Shown here one piece after another: positions 47,901 to 52,463 of a DNA stretch of 64,000 nt (within the stretch, counting starts at the first letter, position 1; each line of letters starts with the position of its first letter). The notes beneath the pieces were generated by a model that had not been told where the DNA came from, did no database searches, and saw only the letters and a program-made list of their open reading frames with translations. Made by a program: the position numbers and the translations under genes. This stretch comes from Parafrankia sp041008525 (GTDB lineage: Bacteria > Actinomycetota > Actinomycetes > Frankiales > Frankiaceae): the NCBI RefSeq assembly GCF_041008525.1, contig NZ_JBFLUG010000021.1, positions 1 through 64,000 on the forward strand. The letters run 5' to 3'.

Positions 47901-50900
47901 TCACCGCCCGCGGCGCCGGGCCGGAGTCGGTGGTGGCCGTGGCGGTCCCGCGTTCGGCCGACCTGGTCGTGGCGCTGCTGGGGGTACTGAAGGCGGGGGC
48001 GGCCTACCTGCCCCTCGACCTGGACCACCCGGCCGACCGGGTCGCCTTCATGATCGGCGACGCGGGTGCCCGGCTCGTGGTCTCCTCGCGGGGCCACGCC
48101 GAGGAGCTGATCGCCCTCGGCGGCCTGGGCCCGGACGGAGAGCGCCCCGAGCTGGTGCTCCTCGACGATCCCGAGACGATCGCCGCGCTCGCCGTCTGCG
48201 AGCCGACCCGGCCGGCCACCGCCCCCACCGGGCTCGACAGCGCCGCCTACGTGATCTACACGTCGGGGTCGACGGGACGTCCCAAGGGCGTCATCGCCAC
48301 CCACGAGGGCATCGGCAGCCTGGTCGCGACAGCCGTGGACCGGCTGGGGGTGGACCGGGCGTCGCGGGTCGTGCAGTTCGCCTCGGTCGGGTTCGACGTC
48401 ACCGTGTTCGACCTGTGCATGGCTCTGTGTGTCGGCGGGCGGGTGATCATGGTGCCGGCACACCGGCGGGTCGCCGGGCCGGAGCTGACCGACTACCTGG
48501 CCGAGCAGGGCGCCACCCACATGATCCTGCCGCCGGCGCTGGTGGCCGCGCTGCCGGCCGACTGTGAGCTGCCGGCCGGCGCCGTGCTGGTGGTGGGCAC
48601 CGAGACGGTGCCGATCGAGACGGTGCGCCGCTGGTCGCGCCACCTGCGGGTGGTCGCCGCCTACGGTCTCACCGAGGCGACGGTCAACTCCACGCTGTGG
48701 CGGGCGGACCCGGACTGGTCCGGCCCGGTGCCGATCGGTGTACCCGACCCGAACACCCGCACGTACGTGCTGGACGGTGCGCTGCGCCCGGTCGGCGTCG
48801 GTGTCGTCGGGGAGCTGTACGTGGGCGGGCGCGGGCTGGCCCGCGGGTACCTCGGCCGGCCGGGCCTGACCGCGTCCCGGTTCGTCGCCGACCCGTTCGG
48901 CGGCCCCGGCGACCGGCTGTACCGGACGGGCGACCGGGCCCGCTGGCGTCCCGGCGGCATCCTGGACTTCCTCGGCCGGTCCGACGACCAGATCAAGATC
49001 CGCGGCCACCGGATCGAGCCCGGCGAGGTCCAGTCCATGCTGATGCGGCACCCGGACGTCCGGCAGGCGGTCGTCCTCGCCCGGGCCGACGGCGGCGGCC
49101 CGTTGCGGCTCGTCGCCTACGTGGTGCCCGAACGGGACGGGCTCGACCCGGCCGAGCTGCGGGTGTACACGGCCGAGTCGCTGCCCGAGTACATGGTGCC
49201 GGCGGCGGTCGTGCCGGTTGCCGGCCGGCTGCCGATGACACCCAACGGCAAGCTCGACCGAGCGGCGCTGCCCGTGCCCGACTTCGCCGCCTCGGCGGCG
49301 GGACGGGCCCCCGCCTCCGCGGCGGAGGAGCGGCTGTGCGCGCTGTTCGCCGAGGTCCTCGGGCTGCGGGGCGGCGGCGGGACACCGGCGGTCGGCGCCG
49401 AGGACGACTTCTTCGCCCTCGGCGGCGACAGCATCATCGCGATGCAGCTGGTGAGCCGGCTGCGCCGGGACGGGCACGACGTCCGGCCGGCGCAGGTGTT
49501 CCGGCACCGCACCCCCGCCGCGCTCGCTGCGGCGCTCGGCCTGCCCGCCGGAACGGGCGGAACGGGCGGAACGAGCGCCGCCGGCCAGCCGGGTGACGGG
49601 GTCGGTGTGGTGCCACCGACGCCCCCGCTGCTCGCGCTGCGGGCCACCGGCGCGGGCGTGGAGAGGTTCTCGTCGCCGATCCTCCTGCAGGTCCCGGGCA
49701 CGGTCACCCTGCCTGTGCTGGGTGCCGCGCTGGCCGCGCTGGCCGAGCGGCACGACCTGTTGCGGGCGCGCCTGGTGCGCCCGTCCCGCAGCCCGCTGCC
49801 CGACGGGTGGCCGGCGGTCAGCCCCGACGGCGGCGAGGCGTGGTATCTCGACGTCCCGCCGGCGGGCGCCGACGGCGCCGTCGGTGTCGGCGGCTGGCTG
49901 CGGCGGGTCGAGGTGGGCACCGGTGACGACCTCGGCCGGCTGCTCGCCGACGAGGCCCGGCGGGCGGACGGCGAGCTGGACCCGGACGGCGGTGAGATGG
50001 TCCGCGCGGTCTGGTTCGACGCCGGGCGCGACACCCCGGGCCGGCTGCTGATCCTGGTGCACCACCTGGTGATCGACGGCGTGTCCTGGCGGATCCTGCT
50101 CGACGATCTCGCCGCCGCCTGGCGGACGCTCGCCGGTGGCGGGATCCCGGTGCTGCCGGCGGTGCCGACGTCCTACCGTCGCTGGGCCACGGAGATCACC
50201 GAGCGGGCCGGTGGCACCGCCTGCGAGGCGGAGCTGGCCTTCTGGCTGGCGACGGTCGAGGGCGGCGCCCCGCTGCCGTCACGCCCGGCCGGCCCGGTGC
50301 CGGCCCTCCCACCCGCCGGTGTGGCGCTGCGGACCGAGCCCGCCGCCGATCATCGGCCGGAGCTGGGTGCCGGGGGCGCGGTGACCGTGACCGTTCCCGC
50401 CGGCTGGGCCGGTGATGTTCTGACCACTGCGCCTGCCGCGTGGAAGGCCGGCGTCGACGACGTCCTGCTCACCGCGCTCGCGCTGGCGGTCGCCGACTGC
50501 CGCCGCCGCTGGGTCGCAGACGGAGCGGGCGAGGCGGACAGCGCGGCCGGCGCCGGCGCGGGCGGGATCGTCGTGGCGTTGCAGAGCCACGGCCGCGGGG
50601 AGCCGACCGCCGCGGACGCGGACCTGACCCGCACCGTGGGCTGGTTCGCCGACGTCTACCCGCTCTGCCTCGACCAGCGCCCGGTCGACCTCGACGCGGG
50701 CGAGAGCGGGCCCGTCCCCGCCGCCGCGCCGCACACCCCGCCGGACGTCCGGTCGCACCATCCGCTGGACGTCCCGTCCGATGTTCCTCTGGACGACGAG
50801 CTCGGCGCGGCCCTCGACGCCGCGGTGGCGGACGTCCAGCGGCGGCGGGCCGCGGTGCCCGGCGCCGGTGGCGGCTACGGGCTGCTGCGCCACCTCAACC

Positions 50901-51256
50901 CGCGCACGGCACCGGTGCTCGCCCGGGCGACGCCGCCGGAGGTCTACCTCAACTACGAGGGCCGGTGGTCGCGGCCCGAACCCGCTGACTGGGACGTCGC
51001 GGCGGAGGACGAGGGCCTGTTCGCCGGCTGGAACTCCGAACGCCCCGGCCCGTTCCCGCTGACAGCCATCGTCCGGGTGCTCGACGTGGCGGGCGGGCCT
51101 GAGCTGGTCGCGCGGTGGACGTCGGGCCCCGGTGGGCCGTCCACCGAGGCGGTCGCGGACCTGGCTGCCGCGTGGACTCGCGCGTTGTCGCTGCTCTGCA
51201 CACGGGCGAGGCAGTTGCGGCAGCACACAAAAACTGTCGTACTCCCTGTTAATTAG
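29951..51256 (+). CDS. Giant five-module siderophore NRPS (7101 residues)
   Basis: One uninterrupted frame from GTG 29951 (GGAGG upstream) to TAG at 51254-51256. Domain order: C1-A1-PCP1, C2-A2-PCP2-E1, C3-A3(N-MT)-PCP3, C4-A4-PCP4, C5-A5-PCP5-E2. Carrier serines are 1112, 2243, 4269, 5397 and 6494. It receives the salicyl-azoline from the upstream module and adds five residues. Hand-read codes suggest Gly, D-Thr, N-methyl-N5-hydroxyornithine, an ornithine-type residue and an unassigned D-residue. C3 lacks HHxxxDG. There is no thioesterase or reductase, so release must be by another protein or by self-cyclisation. It acts in the cytoplasm with MbtH and needs a phosphopantetheinyl transferase not encoded here. 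An iron box overlaps its stop codon. Confidence 0.93.
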   Translation: MASPDPQERKRELLRRRLAAESLASAGPADVGARRSRLPGEGHPLSPGQLRMWFLQQLDPSSTAYNVAAAFDLTGPVDAAALHDALRALADRHEILRTTYRSTPGGQPEQVVHADLEPGWSSHDVSTEVPFGDSAEPAGWRELLVDEIAQRAARHVFDLTAASPLRVTLIRTAPERHVLLMVAHHVAWDDTSWEIFFRELFADYDRLRAGAEAAPADAQAPQYLDLAVPATAATGTDTGAAPGAPAGVAPGDAGALAYWRGILTGLPEPLRFTGGEQVSVARDADADADADRGGQAVHRAAAGTASRVRVFATDHGATPFMVLLAAFAGVLHRHTGATDLVIGSPVVNRDAPGADRLLGYFGNTVALRVGVRPGDTFADLLARTRQTCRGAFAHQHVDLEDVVRAANPDRSDGVWSVFTTMFAVRTPAAEHLAAQQLRGSRRPLHHGSSQFPLGVMAEIGDDHLDLEATFLTGEVAASTAAAMLRHLEAFLDQVLRHPDRPLASVDLLTPAERHRILTTWNDTAAPSPAARWVELFTRQARGNPGHPAVVTTDASLPGASLTYGELAARAELLAGRLRAHGAGPGTIVALALPRTPDLLVALVGVARTGAAHLPVDPDYPADRISFVLDDAAPALLVTTRALAADLPTPAGTRTVLMDAPASVEPAPVPRAADGGPDAADPAALTGAGALAGAAYVIYTSGSTGRPKGVVVPHRALTNFLDCMVDLFGLGPADRVLALTTLSFDIAALELLAPLTAGATVHLAGQDEARDPAGLAALLAAGTLTLAQATPSMWQSILAAAGDARFGGVRLLSGGEGLPAGLAGALTARADDVVNMYGPTETTIWSTAGPVPPVGPVGPAGATAARPTVGRPIRSTQVYLLDAGLAPVAPGMLGELYIGGDGVADGYLGRPGLTASRFVADPFGTGTRIYRTGDLARWTSDGDLDVVGRVDDQVKLRGFRIEPGEIEAVLSAHPQVGRAAVIVRDDGPAGRHLVAYVVPAAATTAAATTTAAATTATAAGVTAPDLAELRAHAAAALPEHMVPAAFVVLPELPTTPNGKLDRQALPRPDFAAAAGSRVPATEAEELLCELFASVLGVERAGADDAFFHLGGDSILAFQLVAGARARGLTCTLRDVFAHPTPAGLAAAAAPTAAAAATDGAAPPDGITLAGVSPADVERWRGLHPDLADVWPLSPLQSGLLFHALLDDASADAYILQFVVDVHGDVEPARLRAAARALFDRHPNLRSAFVYDGDVPVQIVPARIGAAAFDEVWTEVDLAAWPRAEALAEAERLGRGDRQTPFDLTAPPLVRFLLLRTGPRDWRLAVSPHHIVLDGWSVPLLLRELFQLYTAAGAGPPDVSAPAETALPPAPSYLDYLRWLAARDSEASRRAWAAILDGVTEPTLLAAAEVTGAEVTATLERHADADLTARLGGLVRAHGSTLNTVLRAAWAIVLGRAVGRDDVVFGTSVAGRPAELPGAAEMVGLLLATVPVRVTVDPAESFAGLLERVRAEQAATFDHHHLGLAEIHAAAGLPELFDTLLVLESYPFDQAGLLGPASGLTLAGLTGHDATHYPLTIRVIPGERLRFTLSYRPDRLDEAVVAALADRLLALLAAAAVDPRQPVGAIGAAGEANAAGDANAAGEAVAAGAVESSEGGLSGAESSGAGLSDARAVTLPELFEAQVARVPGNVAVTWGDVQLTYAELDAAANRLAGLLAARGVGVESIVAVAVPRSVDLVVALLAVQKAGAAYLPLDTAYPADRLAYMIADAAPACLVTTSEALPAVPARTRVPVITLDAPPVVAALAEQACALLPPERRARPGNAAYVIYTSGSTGRPKGVVVPHQTVIRLFAHTHPWFGFDETDVWTMFHSASFDFSVWELWGPLLYGGRLVVVDHHVSRSPELFERLLRRESVTVLSQTPSAFAQLVEADRARHEALGTTGADGAGAGDVPAELALRYVVFGGEALDFGRLPGWYARHRDDAPVLVNMYGITETTVHVTYLRLDEQVVAAARASLVGEPIPGLRVHVLDHHLQPVPLGGVGELYVSGGQLARGYLGRPELTGTRFVADPFGPAGTRMYRTGDLARRTAGGEAGGFEYLGRADDQVKIRGFRIELGEIQAAIATHPAVEQAVVLAREDQPGQLRLVGYAVLTPGAQVGSEELRRHAAATLPDFMVPVAVVGLDAFPLTGNGKLDRAALPAPDLAGASTGTRARTDREQTLCDVFAGVLGLEQVGVDDDFFTLGGDSISAIQLVNRARRELISFTPRDVFTHRTPAALAASAASAGSLAVPAESAGQGDAAGAPQGDSAASPPAVAAAGPDPEAIGVFTPLPIVARLAGWGGPVRRFNQALLVTVPAGITEDVLRASLQALVDQHDALRARLLRPTPALWLMETRPVGSVRVDGLLRRVDVADLDEAGLRAAVAAESDAAAEALDPETGVVLRVTWLDAGPARPGRLLLVGHHLVVDGVSWRILLADLQTASAAVRAGSQPRLDPVGTSLRGFARVVAERAQDPARLAELTHWTETLAPGGRLLGHAPATRATPVTPATPAAAVTTGTVAQTGRHVVEVPAEVTAPLLTSLPAAARVDVTEVLLAALRTAVSGWRHGQGWDAATDLLVDLERHGRDPIAPEVDLARTVGWFTSIAPVRLPAGNRTTDTGTTETGAAGVGTAGGGVAGTLAAVAARLRAVPDGGAGFGMLRYANAAAAPVLAGLERPEILFNYLGRFGADAADAWGPAPELDALAADPDQEMGVAYPLTVDAVCVQTPAGPVLRATFTHLTTLIDPASAAALGAAWRDALVALSTLDPSAVSGAGGTAPAPAPAPASGDLVELSPRERARVEAASPGPVSEIWPLSPLQEGLFFHSAFDRSSDAYTAQFALDFGHRFDVDRLRRACETFLRRNPTLRAGFVGDGLPTPVQFVVTEVPAPLSEVDLTGLPEQERLVRAEQIAERDRSRPFDVARPPLWRLTLLRLGDSHDRLVFNRQVLVWDGWSGALVIDQLLGLYERGGDDDGLPVPAASYRDFLVWLQARDTEAAREAWRSALADLDGPTLVVPEARGLPPVEPGRITAEVPEATASAVRELSRRYGITVNTVFNTALAFVLGGAVGSDDVVFGTTVAGRPTDVDGIDEVVGLFLNTVPVRVRMDPREPVLALLRRVQDQRVELMDHEYLGLGDIQRAAGSTVLFDTLYVLQNFIDEVATEQSSDRFGITGGTSIDHTHYPLTFVLFPGTRITVRLEYRPDVVDVTRARALFDRFLGLLDELVRDVSAPVGSVEVLLPAERAALAADWSRPFLPVGTETVADLLAAQAARTPELTALVLGDERVIYAELDARVNRMARLLLARGAGPETVVALGLGRSVNMVVALFAVLRTGAAYLPLELDHPPARLLGMVADAGAGLLVATTATAAYLDGPAAGAGAARLLLDDPATAAALAATDGGALSDAELGAFARGRADRLDHPAYVIYTSGSTGRPKGVVTPYRGLTNMQLNHQAEIFAPAVAAAGGRRLRIAHTVSFAFDMSWEELLWLVEGHEVHVCDENLRRDAEALVAYCDTHRIDVVNVTPTYAHHLIELGLLDRADGGHRPPLVMLGGEAVSEAVWSRLRDTEGTAGYNLYGPTEYTINTLGGGTADSTTPTVGRPIRNTRAYILDGWLRPVPDGVPGELYIAGDGLARGYLDRFGLTAARFVADPHTPGGRMYRTGDLVVRGADGNLDFLGRTDEQVKIRGYRVELGEITTALDRHPRVSQAAVVATDDTGAPGTRRLIAYVVPAELTAADRAAVEADQVGEWQQVYSDEYVQIPTAVHQEDFAGWDSSYDGQPIPLEHMREWRSATVERIRALAPRRILEIGVGTGLLLGQLAPRCESYWGTDFARPVIDKLRAEVAADPQRLSGVELRCQPAHVTDGLPTGFFDVVVINSVIQYFPSPDYLRSVLRAALDLLVPGGALFVGDVRNLARLRAFHTAIEAGRSGGADHGGDLTRLAAAVERRVRLDKELVLAPEFFTELARETGAEVSLRVKRGSFHNELTRHRFDVVLSRPAATGAPDGPAVHLAGAPTLRWGSPQITDLAVVEAHLREQRPALLRVAGVPDARVAAELALAARVSGVEPTGPAAAVDPEELFALADQLGYEQHLTLSATDPGLLDAVFVRAEAVTAGPRVGGYLPDPAGEPVGPFANDPTAARGDAALAAVLRADLTVVLPDYMVPAAYVTLREIPRTANGKLDVAALPPAEPSVPLVASRPASSPAEVVLCTLYAEVLGLPEVGVEDDFFALGGHSLLATRLVSRARADLGADLAIRDLFEAPTVAALAERVTAAGGASGAAAPAASPRPRLRPAQRPERVPLSSAQQRLWLVDRFADGTDAYNYPLVIRLHGRVDVEALRLAAADVAARHEILRTVVTEHEGEGYQRILAPDEALPPVRAVDLTGAVDLIGGAGPAAGADPTGEAALERAVEEFVAEPFDLRSDPPLRLAVFQTGTPGSPVESVLAVVLHHIATDEWSDRPFLEDLDAAYAARRAGRAPGWEPLPVQYADYTLWQSELLGDPADPASLAGRQLAYWQQALRGMPEEIALPLDRPRPAVRDGAGGREIRELSAATVTALRALCARTGASMSMLAHAAIATLLHRFGAGDDIPLGVPIAGRTDTALDRLVGFFVNTLVLRSDLSGEPTFAQLLARTRETDLGAFDHADVPFEQVVAAANPRRSAGRNPLFQVMTGYHHLVEDEHTLFGLPTTWLLTEAGTVKFDLDVTFVDRVASDRITLLVEYALDVWDPATARGLADRLAALLDALAREPDRPVGRLDLLGPAAVGARGDAREQARRGLAGPRREPARPTAVELFAAAAAAVPHVPALVTGGEELTFAELSARVDAIAALVAGRGAGPEDVVALALPRARMVPALLGVMAAGAAYLPLDTDHSAERLSFLLTDAAPRLVLTTAALAGRLPAINAEADSAVSPDAGSGSGSGSGTEVIVLDDPAVAAEIAAGTGGRSAVPAGRPLPRPDNAAYVIYTSGTTGRPKAVVGTHRGLANLFAAHRADLIGPAVASRGDGEPWRAVHAASFSFDGSWEPLLWLLAGHTVHVVDEATMRDPAALAGYVTEAGIDVLDVTPTYLRELVHHGFLDGDRLPAVMLVGGEATAPPLWERLRALPGVSAHDLYGPTEYSVDAYGWHGDGTAGPIANTRAYVLDAGLGPVPDGVPGELYLAGPGLARGYLGRPGLSAGRFVADPAGPPGGRMYRTGDRVLRRADGTLVFLGRVDDQVKVRGFRIEPGEVEAALSALPGVGAAAVVVREDTPGDPRLVAYAVADGVGGAAGVGPGVLDLGALRAELARTLPAHLVPAAFVAVAELPRTVSGKLDRAALPAPDDQAGPVGRRPRGVREELLADQFTAVLGTDAVGADDDFFALGGHSLLAMRLRSRIRAVFGVEISPREIFDAPTVAGLATRLEGAAAAARPALRPAERPARPPLSHAQSRLWVLGQVEGPGATYNIPVTWRLDGPLDVDALRAAVDDVVARHEALRTVFPAPDGVPHQRVLDPAEAHVAVDLIDLTPPGADADARAGSGSDELAGHLERAAAGVFELEADLPVRVTVVRLGSDLHVVQFLVHHIAADEGSDRALARDLSTAYRARLRGEAPDWAALPVQYVDYTLWQRELLGDENDPASLVTAQREFWRRELAGLPAELAVPTDRPRPAEPSHRGGVVELTWDPELLDRLRELARAHNVSLFMVLQALVATLLHRLGAGDDIPIGSPVAGRTDERLDELVGFFLNTLVLRTDLSGPVSFGELLGRVRAADLTAFDHQDLPFDRVVEAVNPPRSLARHPLFQVMVVHLPAADAAGGLDLSGVAARPEPVRAATAKFDLSFDFLERPATGAAQAATGTTQAVTGTELTVGLAYSADLFDRGTVEVLGRRLRLLAEAVLAEPARPVAELPVLDGAERELVVGGFNRTTREVTELTWPAAFEACVDRDPAAVAVVCEDVALTYAELDARANRLARLLTARGAGPESVVAVAVPRSADLVVALLGVLKAGAAYLPLDLDHPADRVAFMIGDAGARLVVSSRGHAEELIALGGLGPDGERPELVLLDDPETIAALAVCEPTRPATAPTGLDSAAYVIYTSGSTGRPKGVIATHEGIGSLVATAVDRLGVDRASRVVQFASVGFDVTVFDLCMALCVGGRVIMVPAHRRVAGPELTDYLAEQGATHMILPPALVAALPADCELPAGAVLVVGTETVPIETVRRWSRHLRVVAAYGLTEATVNSTLWRADPDWSGPVPIGVPDPNTRTYVLDGALRPVGVGVVGELYVGGRGLARGYLGRPGLTASRFVADPFGGPGDRLYRTGDRARWRPGGILDFLGRSDDQIKIRGHRIEPGEVQSMLMRHPDVRQAVVLARADGGGPLRLVAYVVPERDGLDPAELRVYTAESLPEYMVPAAVVPVAGRLPMTPNGKLDRAALPVPDFAASAAGRAPASAAEERLCALFAEVLGLRGGGGTPAVGAEDDFFALGGDSIIAMQLVSRLRRDGHDVRPAQVFRHRTPAALAAALGLPAGTGGTGGTSAAGQPGDGVGVVPPTPPLLALRATGAGVERFSSPILLQVPGTVTLPVLGAALAALAERHDLLRARLVRPSRSPLPDGWPAVSPDGGEAWYLDVPPAGADGAVGVGGWLRRVEVGTGDDLGRLLADEARRADGELDPDGGEMVRAVWFDAGRDTPGRLLILVHHLVIDGVSWRILLDDLAAAWRTLAGGGIPVLPAVPTSYRRWATEITERAGGTACEAELAFWLATVEGGAPLPSRPAGPVPALPPAGVALRTEPAADHRPELGAGGAVTVTVPAGWAGDVLTTAPAAWKAGVDDVLLTALALAVADCRRRWVADGAGEADSAAGAGAGGIVVALQSHGRGEPTAADADLTRTVGWFADVYPLCLDQRPVDLDAGESGPVPAAAPHTPPDVRSHHPLDVPSDVPLDDELGAALDAAVADVQRRRAAVPGAGGGYGLLRHLNPRTAPVLARATPPEVYLNYEGRWSRPEPADWDVAAEDEGLFAGWNSERPGPFPLTAIVRVLDVAGGPELVARWTSGPGGPSTEAVADLAAAWTRALSLLCTRARQLRQHTKTVVLPVN
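30050..33400 (+). other. NRPS module 1: C-A(Gly)-PCP
   Basis: C1 spans residues about 35-500, with an LCL-type start 'PLSPGQLRMWF' and active site HHVAWDD. A1 (about 530-1067) has the hand-read code D-I-L-Q-L-G-M-I-W-K, very close to the known glycine code DILQLGLIWK. PCP1 carries Ser1112 in LGGDSI. C1 would accept the salicyl-azoline from the upstream protein. Confidence 0.75.
33480..38340 (+). other. NRPS module 2: C-A(Thr)-PCP-E
   Basis: C2 (about 1186-1617) has HHIVLDG at 1327. A2 (about 1670-2198) reads D-F-W-S-V-G-M-V-H-K, close to the threonine code DFWNIGMVHK. PCP2 has Ser2243. E1 (about 2322-2795) has HHLVVDGVSW at 2458, 'RTVGWFTSIAPV' and 'GFGMLRYAN', all expected of an active epimerase. 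The product would be D-(allo-)threonine. Confidence 0.75.
38480..42890 (+). other. NRPS module 3: degenerate C-A(hydroxyornithine) with N-methyltransferase-PCP
   Basis: C3 (about 2846-3277) begins like a DCL domain ('PLSPLQEGLFFH') but reads NRQVLVWDGWS at 2979-2989, so both motif histidines are gone. A3 starts near 3297 with code D-M-E-N-M-G-L-I-N-K, almost the known N5-hydroxyornithine code DMENLGLINK. A methyltransferase (about 3780-4040, motif 'ILEIGVGTG' near 3839) is inserted before the A10 motif near 4210. PCP3 has Ser4269. Confidence 0.75.
42940..46290 (+). other. NRPS module 4: C-A(ornithine-type)-PCP
   Basis: C4 (about 4334-4794) is LCL-type with HHIATDE at 4484. A4 (about 4827-5347) has the pattern 'FDGSWEPLLW', parallel to 'FDMSWEELLW' of A3. 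Its code D-G-E-D-L-G-L-V-D-K keeps acidic residues suited to a basic side chain. I infer ornithine or a derivative, with low certainty. PCP4 has Ser5397. Confidence 0.55.
46300..51230 (+). other. NRPS module 5: C-A(unassigned)-PCP-E, terminal
   Basis: C5 (about 5453-5917) is LCL-type with HHIAADE at 5593. A5 (about 5947-6440) has code D-V-F-I-V-G-A-V-N-K, which I cannot match with confidence. Formyl-hydroxyornithine is possible because a formyltransferase gene follows the cluster. PCP5 has Ser6494. E2 (about 6550-7080) has HHLVIDGVSW at 6704 and 'YGLLRHLN'. Nothing follows E2 except a short tail. Confidence 0.6.
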
Positions 51257-51271
51257 GTTAAGCTAACCAAA
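51253..51271. promoter_or_regulatory. Iron box overlapping the NRPS stop codon
   Basis: TTAGGTTAAGCTAACCAAA matches 17 of 19 consensus positions, the best site in the window. It begins one base before the TAG stop of the NRPS and lies 62 bases ahead of the siderophore-binding lipoprotein gene, which therefore has its own iron-controlled promoter. Confidence 0.85.
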
Positions 51272-51332
51272 AATTTCACTTAGCGGATGCGTTGTCGCGA
51301 TATCGCTACGTAAGCAGAGAGTCGAGGAAGCA

Positions 51333-52328
51333 GTGCGGGGAATAGTGAGATCGTTGGCGGCGCTGTGCGTCGCCGGCGCGGTGATGGCTGGGGCTGTGGC
51401 CTGCGGGGACGATGACGACAGCGGTACGTCCCAGGCCGGGGGAACCACGGCGGCGACGGGATTTCCGGTCACCGTCAAGCACGCTTTCGGTGAGACCATA
51501 ATTTCCGAGGCGCCGAAGCGGATCATCGCGCTCAGCTATGAAGAGGACACTCTGGCGGCTCTCGGAATCACTCCGATCGCCTACGGACTGAACCCCTACC
51601 AGGAGGACGGGAAGTTCCCGTGGCTGGAGGGAAAGATCGACCTCGGCGACAGCACCGCCATCGACACCAGCAGTGACCTCAATCTGGAGCAGATCGCCTC
51701 GCTCGACCCCGATCTGATCCTCGCCACCAACCTCTACGGGCTCGAGGACTACTACGACCGGCTCGCGGAGATCGCGCCGACGGTCGCGTACGAGACCGAG
51801 GCCGGCATCGCCACCTGGCAGGAGGTGAGCACCCAGATCGGTCAGGCGGTCGGCCGGGAGGCGGACACCGCGACGGCGGTCGCGGCCACCGAGAAGGTCA
51901 TCACCGATGCCGCCGCCGACCTGCCGGGGCTCAAGGACAAGACCTTCAGCTACAGCTACTACTACGAGACCAACGGCCTCGCGGTGATCGACGACCCCGA
52001 GACCGTCTCCGTCCAGCTCTACGGCCAGCTCGGGATGAAGCTCTCGCCGCGGGTGACCGCCAGCGTCGTCGACCGCTCGCTGAGCATCGAGAAGATCGGT
52101 GAGCTCGACGCCGACTTCCTGATGATCGGGTTCGCCACCGAGGACCTGCGCACCGAGCTGAAGGCGAACGAGCTGTACCAGAAGATTCCGGCGGTCGTGG
52201 ACGGCCGGGCCCAGGAGGTCGACGCGTTCACCGCGGGCGCGGTCAACAACCCGACTATCCTGAACATCCCGTGGCAGCTCGACGAGCTGAAGCCGACCCT
52301 GGAGAAGGTCGCCGGCACGACCGGCTGA
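51333..52328 (+). CDS. Ferric-siderophore-binding lipoprotein (FepB/FecB type)
   Basis: A 331-residue periplasmic-binding protein with signal peptide 1-23 and lipobox VAC (Cys24). The class III binding fold shows in 'PKRIIALSYEEDTLAALGI', 'IASLDPDLILA', a long central helix and 'VDAFTAGAVNNPTILNIPWQLDEL'. It captures the ferric siderophore outside the membrane and hands it to the FecCD permeases at 16372 and 17533. GTG 51333 follows GAGGAA. It has its own strong iron box and is closed by a terminator at 52361. The locus thus encodes a full importer split over both ends of the cluster. Confidence 0.92.
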   Translation: MRGIVRSLAALCVAGAVMAGAVACGDDDDSGTSQAGGTTAATGFPVTVKHAFGETIISEAPKRIIALSYEEDTLAALGITPIAYGLNPYQEDGKFPWLEGKIDLGDSTAIDTSSDLNLEQIASLDPDLILATNLYGLEDYYDRLAEIAPTVAYETEAGIATWQEVSTQIGQAVGREADTATAVAATEKVITDAAADLPGLKDKTFSYSYYYETNGLAVIDDPETVSVQLYGQLGMKLSPRVTASVVDRSLSIEKIGELDADFLMIGFATEDLRTELKANELYQKIPAVVDGRAQEVDAFTAGAVNNPTILNIPWQLDELKPTLEKVAGTTG

Positions 52329-52360
52329 CCGCCTCCGTTCCAGGACGGGCCGGGACGTCG

Positions 52361-52394
52361 GCCGGGCGGTGCGCGTGATCGCGCACCGCCCGGC
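52361..52394. terminator. Strong hairpin terminator after the binding-protein gene
   Basis: GCCGGGCGGTGCGC, loop GTGATC and GCGCACCGCCCGGC form a perfect 14-base stem. It lies 33 bases after the stop at 52328 and 70 bases before the convergent formyltransferase stop, so it can serve both strands. There is only a short pyrimidine run (cttcgtc) after the stem. Confidence 0.8.
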
Positions 52395-52463
52395 TTCGTC
52401 GTGAGGGGGCCGGCCGGCGCTGCTCAGGCCCGGCCGCCGCCGGCCGGGCCCGGCCAGAGTCGG

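Noticed and set aside
29774..50065. Very long open frames on the minus strand opposite the NRPS (about 1600 and 3850 codons)
   Set aside because: They mirror the codon bias of the NRPS gene (GC-rich third positions suppress antisense stops). Their translations are Arg/Gly/His/Gln-rich with no domains, and the plus strand carries all expected NRPS motifs.
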